DNA of 64,000 nucleotides from Clostridiales bacterium (GTDB taxonomy: Bacteria > Bacillota > Clostridia > Oscillospirales > Oscillospiraceae), in assembly GCA_004555705.1 (NCBI GenBank), contig SFHI01000004.1:8436-72435 (forward strand), given 5' to 3'. Shown piece by piece: positions 35,371 to 42,889 of the stretch. The notes below the pieces were generated by a model, which did not search any database, was not told the DNA's origin, and worked only from the letters and a program-made list of their open reading frames with translations. Position numbers and translations under genes: made by a program. The number at the start of each line of letters is the position of its first letter. The stretch's first letter is position 1.

Positions 35371-36594
35371 TCACTTGGGCGCGCGCTTGCGGCAGAGGTA
35401 GATGTCCAGCTTCTCCTTCATATTCTCAGGCATTTCCTTCCCCACAGGGCACCGGGCGGCATTGGCCATCCGATCCACAAAGGCCACGAGGAAACCGATA
35501 TCCTCCACCATCTGCTCCCCCTTCATCACCGCCAGAGTGTCATAGCTGTTGTGAATGGTGGCGGTGTTGTTGGGCGCAATCCGTGCGAAGGACACAGCGG
35601 GAATTCCCTTGTCCGCAAAGGGAGTGGAATCGCTGGAATACACATCCTGACGTCCCGTGATGCCGAAGCCCTTCTCCAGGCCGAAGTATTCCAGGTAGTG
35701 GCACAGCTTCTCCTCACCGGTGACACAGTAGATGAACTTGCCCATGATGCAGCCGATCATATCCAGGTTCACATTCAGAACGCAATCTTTCAGATTCTGT
35801 TCCTCCGCGCAGTAGGCCTTGGAGCCCAGCAGTCCCCGCTCCTCGCTGCCGCACCAGATGAAGCGCAGGCCGTACCGATGGGGGTGCTTTACAAAGTATT
35901 CCGCAATTCCCAGCAGGCCCACGGAGCCGGACATATTGTCATAGGCCCCCTGAGAAAGAGAAGTGGAATCATAGTGGGCCGTCAGGACGATGAATTCCGG
36001 TACTTCACCGGGCAGCTCCAGCACCACATTGTGAGACTTCCCCACATACTCGTCCTGTTTCAGGCAGATTTTCGCGGTGGCCGCGCCCTTGCGGATCAGG
36101 GCAATGGCATCCTTCGCGTTGATGTTCACGCCGGGGATTTTCTTCCCCTTATGTACAAAGCTGCGCAGCTCCCGCTGATCGATATCCCGATCCCGGTAGT
36201 TGGCATTGCCGTCATAGGTGACGAAGCCCACGGCCCCGTTTTCCAGCAGGTCCTGGTAAATCCAGTAGCCCAGGTACCCGTCCACCATAACGATCTTCCC
36301 CCGGCACTGGCTCAGGGAGAAGGGGTCGGTACTGCGCAGATAGTAGAAGGGCGCCTCCACCTCTCCGTTTCCCGCGCAGCGGTAGCCCTTGCAGGGAATC
36401 TCCACCCCATCCACCAGGAATACCGCCTCCCGGATATCCGCCATATCCACGTCAAAGCTCTGAAGCTCCGCTTCCAGCCCCAGACGCCTCACCTGCTCCC
36501 GGATATACTCCGCGGTTTTCAGCTCCTCCGGACTGCCGCCCATGCGGACATAGGCAGTTTCCCTGAAAATTTTCATGATCTGATTGGCTTTCAT
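35371..36594 (-). CDS. M28-family zinc aminopeptidase with PA-like domain
   Basis: A 407-residue di-zinc exopeptidase. The zinc ligands are placed as in M28: HYDST (about residue 214), YDNMSGS, CGSEERGLLGSKAY with the catalytic Glu pair, NLDMIG and a late IHNSYDT histidine. An inserted segment with RGKIVMVDGYLGYWIYQDLLENGAVG resembles a PA domain that shapes the active site. No signal peptide is visible, so it is probably cytosolic and takes part in peptide use, together with pepT. Substrate unknown. Confidence 0.88.
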   Translation of the reverse strand: MKANQIMKIFRETAYVRMGGSPEELKTAEYIREQVRRLGLEAELQSFDVDMADIREAVFLVDGVEIPCKGYRCAGNGEVEAPFYYLRSTDPFSLSQCRGKIVMVDGYLGYWIYQDLLENGAVGFVTYDGNANYRDRDIDQRELRSFVHKGKKIPGVNINAKDAIALIRKGAATAKICLKQDEYVGKSHNVVLELPGEVPEFIVLTAHYDSTSLSQGAYDNMSGSVGLLGIAEYFVKHPHRYGLRFIWCGSEERGLLGSKAYCAEEQNLKDCVLNVNLDMIGCIMGKFIYCVTGEEKLCHYLEYFGLEKGFGITGRQDVYSSDSTPFADKGIPAVSFARIAPNNTATIHNSYDTLAVMKGEQMVEDIGFLVAFVDRMANAARCPVGKEMPENMKEKLDIYLCRKRAPK

Positions 36595-36638
36595 ATCTGT
36601 CCCTCCATCATGTTTTTCTCTTTGCTAATCAATGGTAT

Positions 36639-36832
36639 GGTAAATTGTTGTTTACAAGAGCGCATTACAAATTACCTGTCATTGCGAACCAGTGCGTACA
36701 CTGGTGTGGCAATCCCCCGGTTAGAGGGGAAACGTAACGAAAACCGCCCTAAATCCTTGGGGGATTGCCACACCAGTCTGCGGACTGGTTCGCAATGACA
36801 GCATGTTTTGCTACGCTAAACAACAATTTACC
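36639..36832. repeat. Type A element with CTGTCATTGCGA core (complete, 194 bp)
   Basis: Terminal repeats GGTAAATTGTTGTTTA (36639-36654) and the exact inverse at 36817-36832. The arms CTGTCATTGCGAACCAGTG and, inverted, CACTGGTTCGCAATGACAG-like sequence frame GGCAATCCCCC and GGGGGATTGCC. Each arm holds its own hairpin (CCAGTGCGTACACTGG; CCAGTCTGCGGACTGG). Confidence 0.85.
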
Positions 36833-36850
36833 TTACTTCCCGCGTCCCCA

Positions 36851-37765
36851 TCAGAACAAGACCTGCCACTGCCCCGGTTCGTTTTCGGGACTTTGGCTTT
36901 GCTTCTGCCGCTCCCAGAGGGCCAGAAGCTCCTCCATAGTTACGGCCAGACTCAGCTCTCGGGCGCTGCGCTCCCAGACCTCCTCCCGGAAGGCCCCGTT
37001 CTGTTCCAGTACCCGGTTCAAAATGGCAATGGTGCGGTTTCTCCCGGTGAGCAGATTATTCAGGATGGCAATGGCCCAGTATCCGCCCTCCTGAACCAGG
37101 CCGCTGTCAAACTGCTCCCGGATAATGGGCTCCAAGTCCACGGGCACCTGCCGCAGCAGACAGGACACTCCATTGGCCGAGAACTCCAACAGCGCGTAGG
37201 GACATTTTCCCACCATCCGCATGGGTACCCCCGCCGCGCCCGGGTTCAGAATCACCTTGTCCGCGTACCTTTGAATGTATTGCAGATGGGAGTGGGCCGT
37301 CAGCAGCAGCTTCGTTTCCATGGAACGGAAAATATCCTGAATCCGCTCTTCTCCGGGCTGAAATACCAGACTGTCGCTGTCCTTTTCCGCATGGGCAATT
37401 TCCATGGGAACCCCCTGAAGCGTGACCCGGTCATAGATGGGAATCTCTGCAAAAAATGTGAAATCCTTCTCCCGCAGCCGTTCATAGGTATACAGCAGGG
37501 AGCCGGTCTTGGAGCCGGGGACAAACTCCGCCTTTCCCTCACGGTGCTCCAGAAGATAACGCTCCCGGTTCCCCCGGACGGCATAGCAGGGGTACTGCTT
37601 CCTCAGGCTGTGAATCAAATCCATGGTCCGCTCCGGATAGGAGAAGTCCGTCACAAAGTCCCCAAGAAGCACGAAGCACTCCGCCCCCAGATTCCGGGCG
37701 TCCTCTACGCAGGCCCGGAACGCCCGGTAATTTCCGTGGATATCTCCCAAAACCGCCGCTCTCAT
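36851..37765 (-). CDS. Calcineurin-like metallophosphoesterase (YfcE/MJ0936-like)
   Basis: A 304-residue phosphoesterase that starts MRAAVLGDIHGNYRAF, the di-metal DxH motif, followed by VLLGDFVTDF, VRGNRERY (GNxE in place of GNHD), LTAHSHLQ and NPGAAG, all in order for the YfcE-like group. The C-terminal 100 residues after the core are extra and helical. The open frame runs 61 codons further upstream through the decarboxylase gene; the ATG at 37765 lies one base after the upstream stop, so it is the last gene of the SCIFF operon. Substrate unknown. Confidence 0.85.
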   Translation of the reverse strand: MRAAVLGDIHGNYRAFRACVEDARNLGAECFVLLGDFVTDFSYPERTMDLIHSLRKQYPCYAVRGNRERYLLEHREGKAEFVPGSKTGSLLYTYERLREKDFTFFAEIPIYDRVTLQGVPMEIAHAEKDSDSLVFQPGEERIQDIFRSMETKLLLTAHSHLQYIQRYADKVILNPGAAGVPMRMVGKCPYALLEFSANGVSCLLRQVPVDLEPIIREQFDSGLVQEGGYWAIAILNNLLTGRNRTIAILNRVLEQNGAFREEVWERSARELSLAVTMEELLALWERQKQSQSPENEPGQWQVLF

Positions 37766-37766
37766 A

Positions 37767-39110
37767 CTAAGATTCCTCCCGGAGCACCCGGCAGCGCTCC
37801 ACACCGTAGTAGCGGAAGCAGGCAATGGCAGCCTCATCGATTCGCTCCCCGGACACCACGATGGGCACCGCCGGAGGGCATCCCACGGAAGCCTCACCCA
37901 AAATTTCCCCCAGGCACTCTGACACGGGGAGCACCTGCGCCGGAGCAAGCATGGCCTCCCGAATGGATTTCACCCGCTCTCCCCTGCCTGGGTTGGGGGG
38001 GCAGGTATAAAGCGGAGCCCGGAAGGGAATCTCCAGCAGCGCCTCTTCCAATCTGTGAAGCCCCTCCATCCCAACCTCAGGGGTCAGCATCAGCACCAGA
38101 TAGTCCGGGTCCGAAAACTCCGGGACGATGTTCCGCTTCTCCAGTTCCCGGGCCAACTCCCGGCCGGTGAACCCGGCGGGCCTCGCGTGAATCGTAATTT
38201 TCAATGGCTCTTCGCCGTACAGACGATACCCCTTCCCCATGAGCTTCTGCCTGAGCTCCTCCACCCGAGGCAGGAACCCGGCCAAAGCCTCCGGAAAGCC
38301 CTCCAAATACCGGTTTGCCCTGTCCAGAGACTGCAGAATCAGGTAGGAGGGGCTGGTGGAGCCAAACAGTGCCAGCGCGGCCTTTGCCGACCAGGAAAGC
38401 TCCTCCGCGCAGGAAGCGGAAATATGCAGGTACGCGCCCCCCGTCAGAACCGGCAGGGTCTTGTGGGCGGAGGCGCAGCACAGGTCCGCCCCCAGGTCCA
38501 TGGGATGGGCAGACTTTGGCAGAAACCGCAGATAGGCCCCATGGGCGCAGTCCACCAGCAGCAGACACCCCAGGTCATGGCAGACCTGGGCAATCCCGGC
38601 GATATCCGCCATGCCACCCAGATAATCCGGGCTGGTCAGGTACACAGCCACCGGCCTTTCGGGAGCGGCGCGCAGAACCCGTTCCACCTCCCCGGGGGTC
38701 ATGCTCCAGGTCAGATAGGATTCCCCCTTTTCCGGCATCAGCCACAGGACATCCAAATCCAGCAGCGCCGCCGCGCTGAGGAAGGTTTTGTGCACATTCC
38801 GGGCCGCGGCAATCAGGGGTCTTTTCCCCCGGTTCTTCCCATAGAGCATGGCCAGGTACAGCATGGCCCGGATGCACTGGGAGGAACCCTCGGTGGAATA
38901 GAAGGTGTCACAGCCGAAGAGCCTGCCCGCGTTTTCCTCGCTGCTGCGGATAATGCCCTCCGCCTCATACAGGCTGTCGGCCCCGTCAATCTCCGTAATG
39001 TCCAGCGGCTCCATGCCCAGTCCGGGGACTCCCTTGTGCCCGGGCATATGCAGCCGCAGGGCCTCCCGCCGGTTGTATTCCCGGACGAAATCGCAGATGG
39101 GCGTTTCCAT
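37767..39110 (-). CDS. Orn/Lys/Arg-type PLP-dependent decarboxylase
   Basis: A 447-residue fold-type I PLP enzyme of the short Gram-positive lineage of lysine/arginine/ornithine decarboxylases. It starts with LRLHMPGHKGVPGL and TEIDGADSLYEAEGII, has FYSTEGSSQCIRAMLY, the aspartate in LLLVDCAHGAYL, and the PLP lysine in ASAHKTLPVLTGGAYLH. The substrate cannot be chosen from sequence. The start codon overlaps the maturase stop by one base, so it is cotranscribed with the SCIFF genes; this pairing is not one I recognise as standard. Confidence 0.87.
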   Translation of the reverse strand: METPICDFVREYNRREALRLHMPGHKGVPGLGMEPLDITEIDGADSLYEAEGIIRSSEENAGRLFGCDTFYSTEGSSQCIRAMLYLAMLYGKNRGKRPLIAAARNVHKTFLSAAALLDLDVLWLMPEKGESYLTWSMTPGEVERVLRAAPERPVAVYLTSPDYLGGMADIAGIAQVCHDLGCLLLVDCAHGAYLRFLPKSAHPMDLGADLCCASAHKTLPVLTGGAYLHISASCAEELSWSAKAALALFGSTSPSYLILQSLDRANRYLEGFPEALAGFLPRVEELRQKLMGKGYRLYGEEPLKITIHARPAGFTGRELARELEKRNIVPEFSDPDYLVLMLTPEVGMEGLHRLEEALLEIPFRAPLYTCPPNPGRGERVKSIREAMLAPAQVLPVSECLGEILGEASVGCPPAVPIVVSGERIDEAAIACFRYYGVERCRVLREES

Positions 39111-40483
39111 TACTGTTCGCCCAGAGCCCGGGCCACCGCCACCATGATGGCGCACTCCATCCGCTTGCGGAAGAGCTTGCAGCCGTATTCATACACACCG
39201 GTTACGCTGCCGGTGGAGTGGTAGGCGTTTGCCGCGCAGCCGCCGGAGCAGTACAGCCGCGCCCAGCAATCCCGGCACTCGGCATGGGCATAGACATTGC
39301 ACTGCCGGAACTCCTCCTGGACCTCGGTGTTGGTCACCCCGTCCCAGATGTTCCCCAGCTTGAACCGCTCCTCTCCCACAAACTGGTGGCAGGGATACAG
39401 GTCGCCCCAGGGGGTCACCGCCATGTACTCGGTTCCGCTGCCGCAGCCGGAAATCCGCTTATAGATGCAGGGGCCTCCGGTCAGGTCGATCATGTAGTGG
39501 TAGAAAGTGAAGGGTCTCCCCTCTTTGTCCCGCCGCAGCATCAGCTCCGCCAATTTTTCATACTGCTCCATAACAATGGGCAGGTCTTCCTCAGTTAGGG
39601 CGGAGGGGTCTCCCGCAGCACATACCACCGGCTCCATGCTCAGCTCCGTGAAGCCCAAATCCAGCATCTGCTGGATATCATTCAGGAAGTCGGGATTTGC
39701 GTGGGTGAAGGTGCCCCGCATATAGTAGTTCTTGCCTCCCCGGGCCTCAACGAATCTCTGGAACTTGGGAACGATCTTCTCCCAGCTTCCCTTCCCGGCG
39801 TAGTCCACCCGGAAGCGGTCGTGGATTTCCTTCCGGCCATCCAGGCTCAGTACCACATTGCTGCACTCCCGGTTGGCAAAGTCGATGACATCGTCGTCAA
39901 TCAGCACGCCGTTGGTGGTCAGGGTGAAGCGGAAATGCTTGCCGTGCTCCTTCTCGATGCTCCGGGCATAGGCCACCAGGTCCTTCACCACCTGGAAATT
40001 CATCAGCGGCTCCCCGCCGAAGAAGTCCACTTCCAGGTTCCGCCGGGTGCCGGAATGCTCCACCAGGAAGTCCAGAGCCCGCTTGCCCACCTCAAAGCTC
40101 ATCACTGCCCGGTCACCGTGATACTTGCCCTGGCTGGCGAAGCAGTAGGAGCAGTTCAGGTTGCAGGTGTGTGCGATGTGCAGGCAAAGCGCCTTCACCA
40201 CACCGCCCGTTTTCTTTTTCAGGGTATCCGCCATAGGCGCAAAGGTGTCGGGGGTGAACAGCTTCCCCGCTTCTTTCAGGGACACTACCTGGTCATAGCA
40301 CTCCTCCAGCTCCTGCCGGGTTACCTGGGAAAATTGCCCCTGAAGGGTATCCAGGATTTCCTCCCGGGAGTGCTCCTCAAACATCCCGATGATCTCATAG
40401 GCGGCCTCATCCACCACATGAACCGCACCGGAGCAAACGTCCAGCACAATGTTGCAGCCGCCCAGCTTGTATTGGTGAATCAT
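39110..40483 (-). CDS. scfB: SCIFF radical-SAM/SPASM peptide maturase (thioether-forming)
   Basis: Radical-SAM enzyme that installs thioether links from Cys to backbone carbons in the SCIFF peptide. The 457-residue protein has a precursor-binding N-terminal region, the cluster motif CNLNCSYC (Cys107, 111, 114), FFGGEPLMNFQV, and a C-terminal SPASM domain with Cys in GCGSGTEYMAV, YPCHQF and CRDCWARLYCSGGC. It lies 58 bases downstream of the precursor gene, behind a leaky terminator. AAGGAG precedes the ATG. The name is as used for this widely conserved Clostridia pair. Confidence 0.94.
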   Translation of the reverse strand: MIHQYKLGGCNIVLDVCSGAVHVVDEAAYEIIGMFEEHSREEILDTLQGQFSQVTRQELEECYDQVVSLKEAGKLFTPDTFAPMADTLKKKTGGVVKALCLHIAHTCNLNCSYCFASQGKYHGDRAVMSFEVGKRALDFLVEHSGTRRNLEVDFFGGEPLMNFQVVKDLVAYARSIEKEHGKHFRFTLTTNGVLIDDDVIDFANRECSNVVLSLDGRKEIHDRFRVDYAGKGSWEKIVPKFQRFVEARGGKNYYMRGTFTHANPDFLNDIQQMLDLGFTELSMEPVVCAAGDPSALTEEDLPIVMEQYEKLAELMLRRDKEGRPFTFYHYMIDLTGGPCIYKRISGCGSGTEYMAVTPWGDLYPCHQFVGEERFKLGNIWDGVTNTEVQEEFRQCNVYAHAECRDCWARLYCSGGCAANAYHSTGSVTGVYEYGCKLFRKRMECAIMVAVARALGEQ

Positions 40484-40503
40484 CTTCTATTCTCCTTCAT
40501 AAA

Positions 40504-40529
40504 AAATGCCGCCGATACCGGCGGCATTT
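40504..40529 (-). terminator. Leaky terminator between SCIFF precursor and maturase
   Basis: An 11-bp stem (40504-40514 with 40519-40529) with a 4-base loop, followed on the minus strand by a run of T. It would leave more precursor message than maturase message. Confidence 0.7.
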
Positions 40530-40541
40530 CAGCATATGGGA

Positions 40542-40688
40542 TTACTTGCTCTCCTTAGCGTTCTCGCACTGCTGATTGGCAATACCGCAGCTGGTCTTGC
40601 AGGCGGACTGGCAGGAAGTCTGGCATTCGCCGCAGCCACCCTCATTCTGGCACAGGTTGCGGGTCTCGATGGTCTTGATGTGCTCCAT
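40542..40688 (-). CDS. scfA: SCIFF ranthipeptide precursor (six cysteines in forty-five)
   Basis: A 48-residue peptide starting MEHIKTIETRNLC and ending CENAKESK. The Cys positions are 13, 19, 22, 26, 30, 34 and 41; the block CGECQTSCQSACKTSC followed by ANQQC is the SCIFF signature, and Cys13 is one extra. The ATG has GGAGGGTG upstream and a consensus promoter 36 bases before. Directly downstream is the cognate radical-SAM maturase. The mature product is a thioether ranthipeptide; its role, possibly signalling, is not settled. Confidence 0.95.
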   Translation of the reverse strand: MEHIKTIETRNLCQNEGGCGECQTSCQSACKTSCGIANQQCENAKESK

Positions 40689-40723
40689 GGTTTCACCCTC
40701 CAATTAGGTTTTTTATCTTTTAC

Positions 40724-40752
40724 AGTTTATCACAGGAACCATACGGTGTCAA
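40724..40752 (-). promoter_or_regulatory. Strong promoter of the SCIFF operon
   Basis: On the minus strand a perfect TTGACA (40752-40747), 17-base spacer and TAAACT (40729-40724), 36 bases before the precursor start. Confidence 0.8.
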
Positions 40753-40851
40753 TCCTGTTTTTCAGTCTTTTCCCTCTCCTCCGGAAATCTTGCGCTGGAA
40801 GAAGAATTGTGGTATCATTTCCCATAGAGTTTCCCGCTTGCAGTATCTGGA

Positions 40852-41091
40852 GATAAACTGTTGTTTGTCAAATATTCACTGTCATTGCGAGCCAGTGCTC
40901 ACACTGGCGTGGCAATCCCCCGGTTGAATGGAACCGGGTAACGATTACCACCAAAAAGCGCAATAATCCTCTTTTTTCTGGGATCGTTTCGATACATTTC
41001 CCTTCTAACCGGGGGATTGCCACACCACTTAAGCGGACTGGTTCGCAATGACAGGTAGTTTCCAACGCACATTTTCAAACAACAATTCTTC
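40852..41091. repeat. Type A element with CTGTCATTGCGA core (240 bp)
   Basis: Ends GATAAACTGTTGTTT and, inverted, AAACAACAATTCTT (41078-41091). Arms CTGTCATTGCGAGCCAGTG ... GGCAATCCCCC and GGGGGATTGCC ... GCAATGACAG. The centre (about 40930-41010, with CGATTACCACCAAAAA) is also shared with the copy at 46564. It fills the gap between the divergent SCIFF promoter and the LytTR regulator gene. Confidence 0.8.
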
Positions 41092-41158
41092 TCAGAGCTC
41101 ACCCGTAAACGATCTTACAAAGCGCCATACCCATCCCCACACAAAGGAAGGTGATCCC

Positions 41159-41857
41159 ATGCAAGTGAAAATCGCCATATGTGACGATTCCCCGGCGGAC
41201 AGGCAGTTCGTCCATGACCTGGTTTCCCGGTGGGCATCCTCCTCCGGACACACAGCCAGGGTAAGCGAGTTTCCATCTGCCGAGCAGCTTCTCTTTCAAC
41301 ATCCCGGCGCCGCGGATTATGACATTCTGCTCCTGGATATCGAACTGGGAGCCATGGACGGGGTCACCCTGGCAAAGAGAATCCGTCAAACCAACGATTC
41401 CGTCCAGATTATCTTCCTCACCGGGTACTCCGACTACATCGCCGAGGGCTACGAGGTCGCCGCCCTGCACTATCTGATGAAACCCGTGAACGAACGCAAG
41501 CTGTTTTCCGTTCTGGACCGTGCCGTTGAGAAGCTGAAGAAAAACGAAAAGGTTCTTCTGCTTGAGGTTGGTGGCCAGCTGGAGCGGCTTCCGATTTATG
41601 AAATCCGCTACGCCGACGTGGCAGGAAACTACGTCACCATTCACGCAGTGCGGGACCTGACCGTGAAAATGCCCCTGGGCGAACTGGAAAAGCAGCTGGA
41701 CGAGCGGTTCTACCGGGCGGGCCGCTCCCTGATCGTCAATCTGACCCGCATCAGCCGGGTAACCCGGGATGCAATCCGGCTTGCCGACGGAACCTCCCTG
41801 CCCCTGCCTCGGGGCGCCTACGAAGGCGTCAACCGGGCAATCATCCAATTGAGGTGA
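41159..41857 (+). CDS. LytTR-family response regulator
   Basis: A 232-residue response regulator of the AgrA/LytR type. The receiver domain has Asp9-Asp10, the phosphate-accepting Asp60 in DILLLDIELGAMDG, a TGY switch and the MKP lysine; the C-terminal LytTR DNA-binding domain runs from about residue 130 (IRYADVAGNYVTIHA, FYRAGRSLIVNLTRI). The frame is open 37 codons further upstream, but AAAGGAAGG before the ATG at 41159 marks the start. The kinase gene starts about five bases later. A matching LytTR operator lies before the ABC genes at 42798. Confidence 0.92.
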   Translation: MQVKIAICDDSPADRQFVHDLVSRWASSSGHTARVSEFPSAEQLLFQHPGAADYDILLLDIELGAMDGVTLAKRIRQTNDSVQIIFLTGYSDYIAEGYEVAALHYLMKPVNERKLFSVLDRAVEKLKKNEKVLLLEVGGQLERLPIYEIRYADVAGNYVTIHAVRDLTVKMPLGELEKQLDERFYRAGRSLIVNLTRISRVTRDAIRLADGTSLPLPRGAYEGVNRAIIQLR

Positions 41858-41862
41858 CCAAC

Positions 41863-42525
41863 ATGGGATTTCTTTCCAAGAGAATTGACCGGCAGATCGC
41901 CGCTTACCAACGGGAGCTGATCGAAACCCACTACCGGGAAGTGGACAATATGTACCGCCAGATCCGCGGCTGGCGGCATGACTACCGGAATCATATCCAG
42001 ACCATGAAGGCCTACGCCGCTTCCGGGGACCTGGATGCCATCCGCCGCTATCTGGACCTGCTGGACGAGGATTTGACCACCGTAGACACGGTGATCAAAA
42101 CAGGCAATCCCATGACGGATGCCATATTAAATTCCAAGATCTCCCTGGCCCGTTCCAAGGACATTCAGGTTATCGCGGACGCCCACGTCCCCGTAAGGCT
42201 CAAGTCCTCGGAGATTGACCTGTGCTGTATCTTAGGGAACCTCTTCGACAACGCCATCGAGGCAAGCATGAAGCTTCCCCAGGAGCAGCGGCTCATCCGG
42301 GTGTATATGGATATGAAAAATACCCAGCTCTACATTTCCTTCACCAACTTCACCGCCGGGAAAAAGCTCCCCAAGGTAGGGTCCCGCTTTCGCAGCACCA
42401 AGGGAGAAGGCCACGGCTTCGGCCTCGTCCGGATCGATACCATTGTGGAGCGCCTGGAAGGCTATATCAGCCGCAACAGCGAAGACGGCGCCTTCACCAC
42501 CGAAATCCTCCTGCCCCAGGTATAG
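41863..42525 (+). CDS. Soluble GHKL histidine kinase without sensor domain
   Basis: A 220-residue kinase of the AgrC-like group. The phospho-acceptor box WRHDYRNHIQ is at about residues 36-45, the N box at GNLFDNAIEAS, and the G box at GHGFGLVRIDTI. A short N-terminal helix (RIDRQIAAYQRELIETHYREV) is the only other part; no membrane helix or input domain is present. The ATG at 41863 has an AGGTG site; a GTG at 41854 overlapping the regulator stop is the alternative. The partner is the LytTR regulator upstream, and the ABC pair downstream could act as sensor. Confidence 0.85.
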   Translation: MGFLSKRIDRQIAAYQRELIETHYREVDNMYRQIRGWRHDYRNHIQTMKAYAASGDLDAIRRYLDLLDEDLTTVDTVIKTGNPMTDAILNSKISLARSKDIQVIADAHVPVRLKSSEIDLCCILGNLFDNAIEASMKLPQEQRLIRVYMDMKNTQLYISFTNFTAGKKLPKVGSRFRSTKGEGHGFGLVRIDTIVERLEGYISRNSEDGAFTTEILLPQV

Positions 42526-42528
42526 ACA

Positions 42529-42772
42529 TAAATTGTTGTTTACCGCACAGTTTCAAACATGCTGTCATCCCGAGCGAGGCGGAGCCGAGTCGAGGGATCT
42601 ACGCATTTCGTTGTCATTTGCAGTCAATTCAGTGCCAAGATTCTTCGACTTCGCTGCGCCATTTCTATGGTAGGATTGCCACTGGCAATCCTGATGATAG
42701 AAATTCGCTTACGCTATGCTCAGGATGACAGGGTTTTCTGTTGTTTCAGGTTGTGCGCTAAACAACAATTTA
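42529..42772. repeat. Type A element with GTCATCCCGAGCGA core (244 bp)
   Basis: Ends TAAATTGTTGTTTA (42529-42542) and the exact inverse at 42759-42772, as in the other type A copies. The core is different: GCTGTCATCCCGAGCGAGGC, GGAGCCGAGTCGAGGGATC and, inverted, a sequence ending CTCAGGATGACAG. The outer ends are shared, the cargo is not. Confidence 0.8.
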
Positions 42773-42797
42773 CCTCCACGCCGCATCCACCCGATTT

Positions 42798-42827
42798 ACA
42801 ATTCATCCCCAAAAAACCACAATTCGT
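42798..42827. promoter_or_regulatory. LytTR-type tandem operator before the ABC exporter
   Basis: Two direct copies, ACAATTCAT (42798-42806) and ACAATTCGT (42819-42827), are separated by 12 bases, i.e. 21 bases start to start: the arrangement known for AgrA-type LytTR sites (9-mer, 12-bp spacer, 9-mer). About 33 bases after the second copy is a -10-like TAGGAT (42861-42866), but the -35 position is CCCGGG-like and not consensus, as expected for an activator-dependent promoter. Binding by the regulator at 41159 is inferred. Confidence 0.65.
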
Positions 42828-42889
42828 CCCCGGATTTCCCCGGGGACAATGCTTTTGTGTTAGGATAACCGGGAAAGGAAGGGATTCCC

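Noticed and set aside
42773..42889. A small signal-peptide gene between the kinase and the ABC exporter
   Set aside because: The gap holds the LytTR-like operator and promoter; no RBS-start pair opens a plausible peptide.
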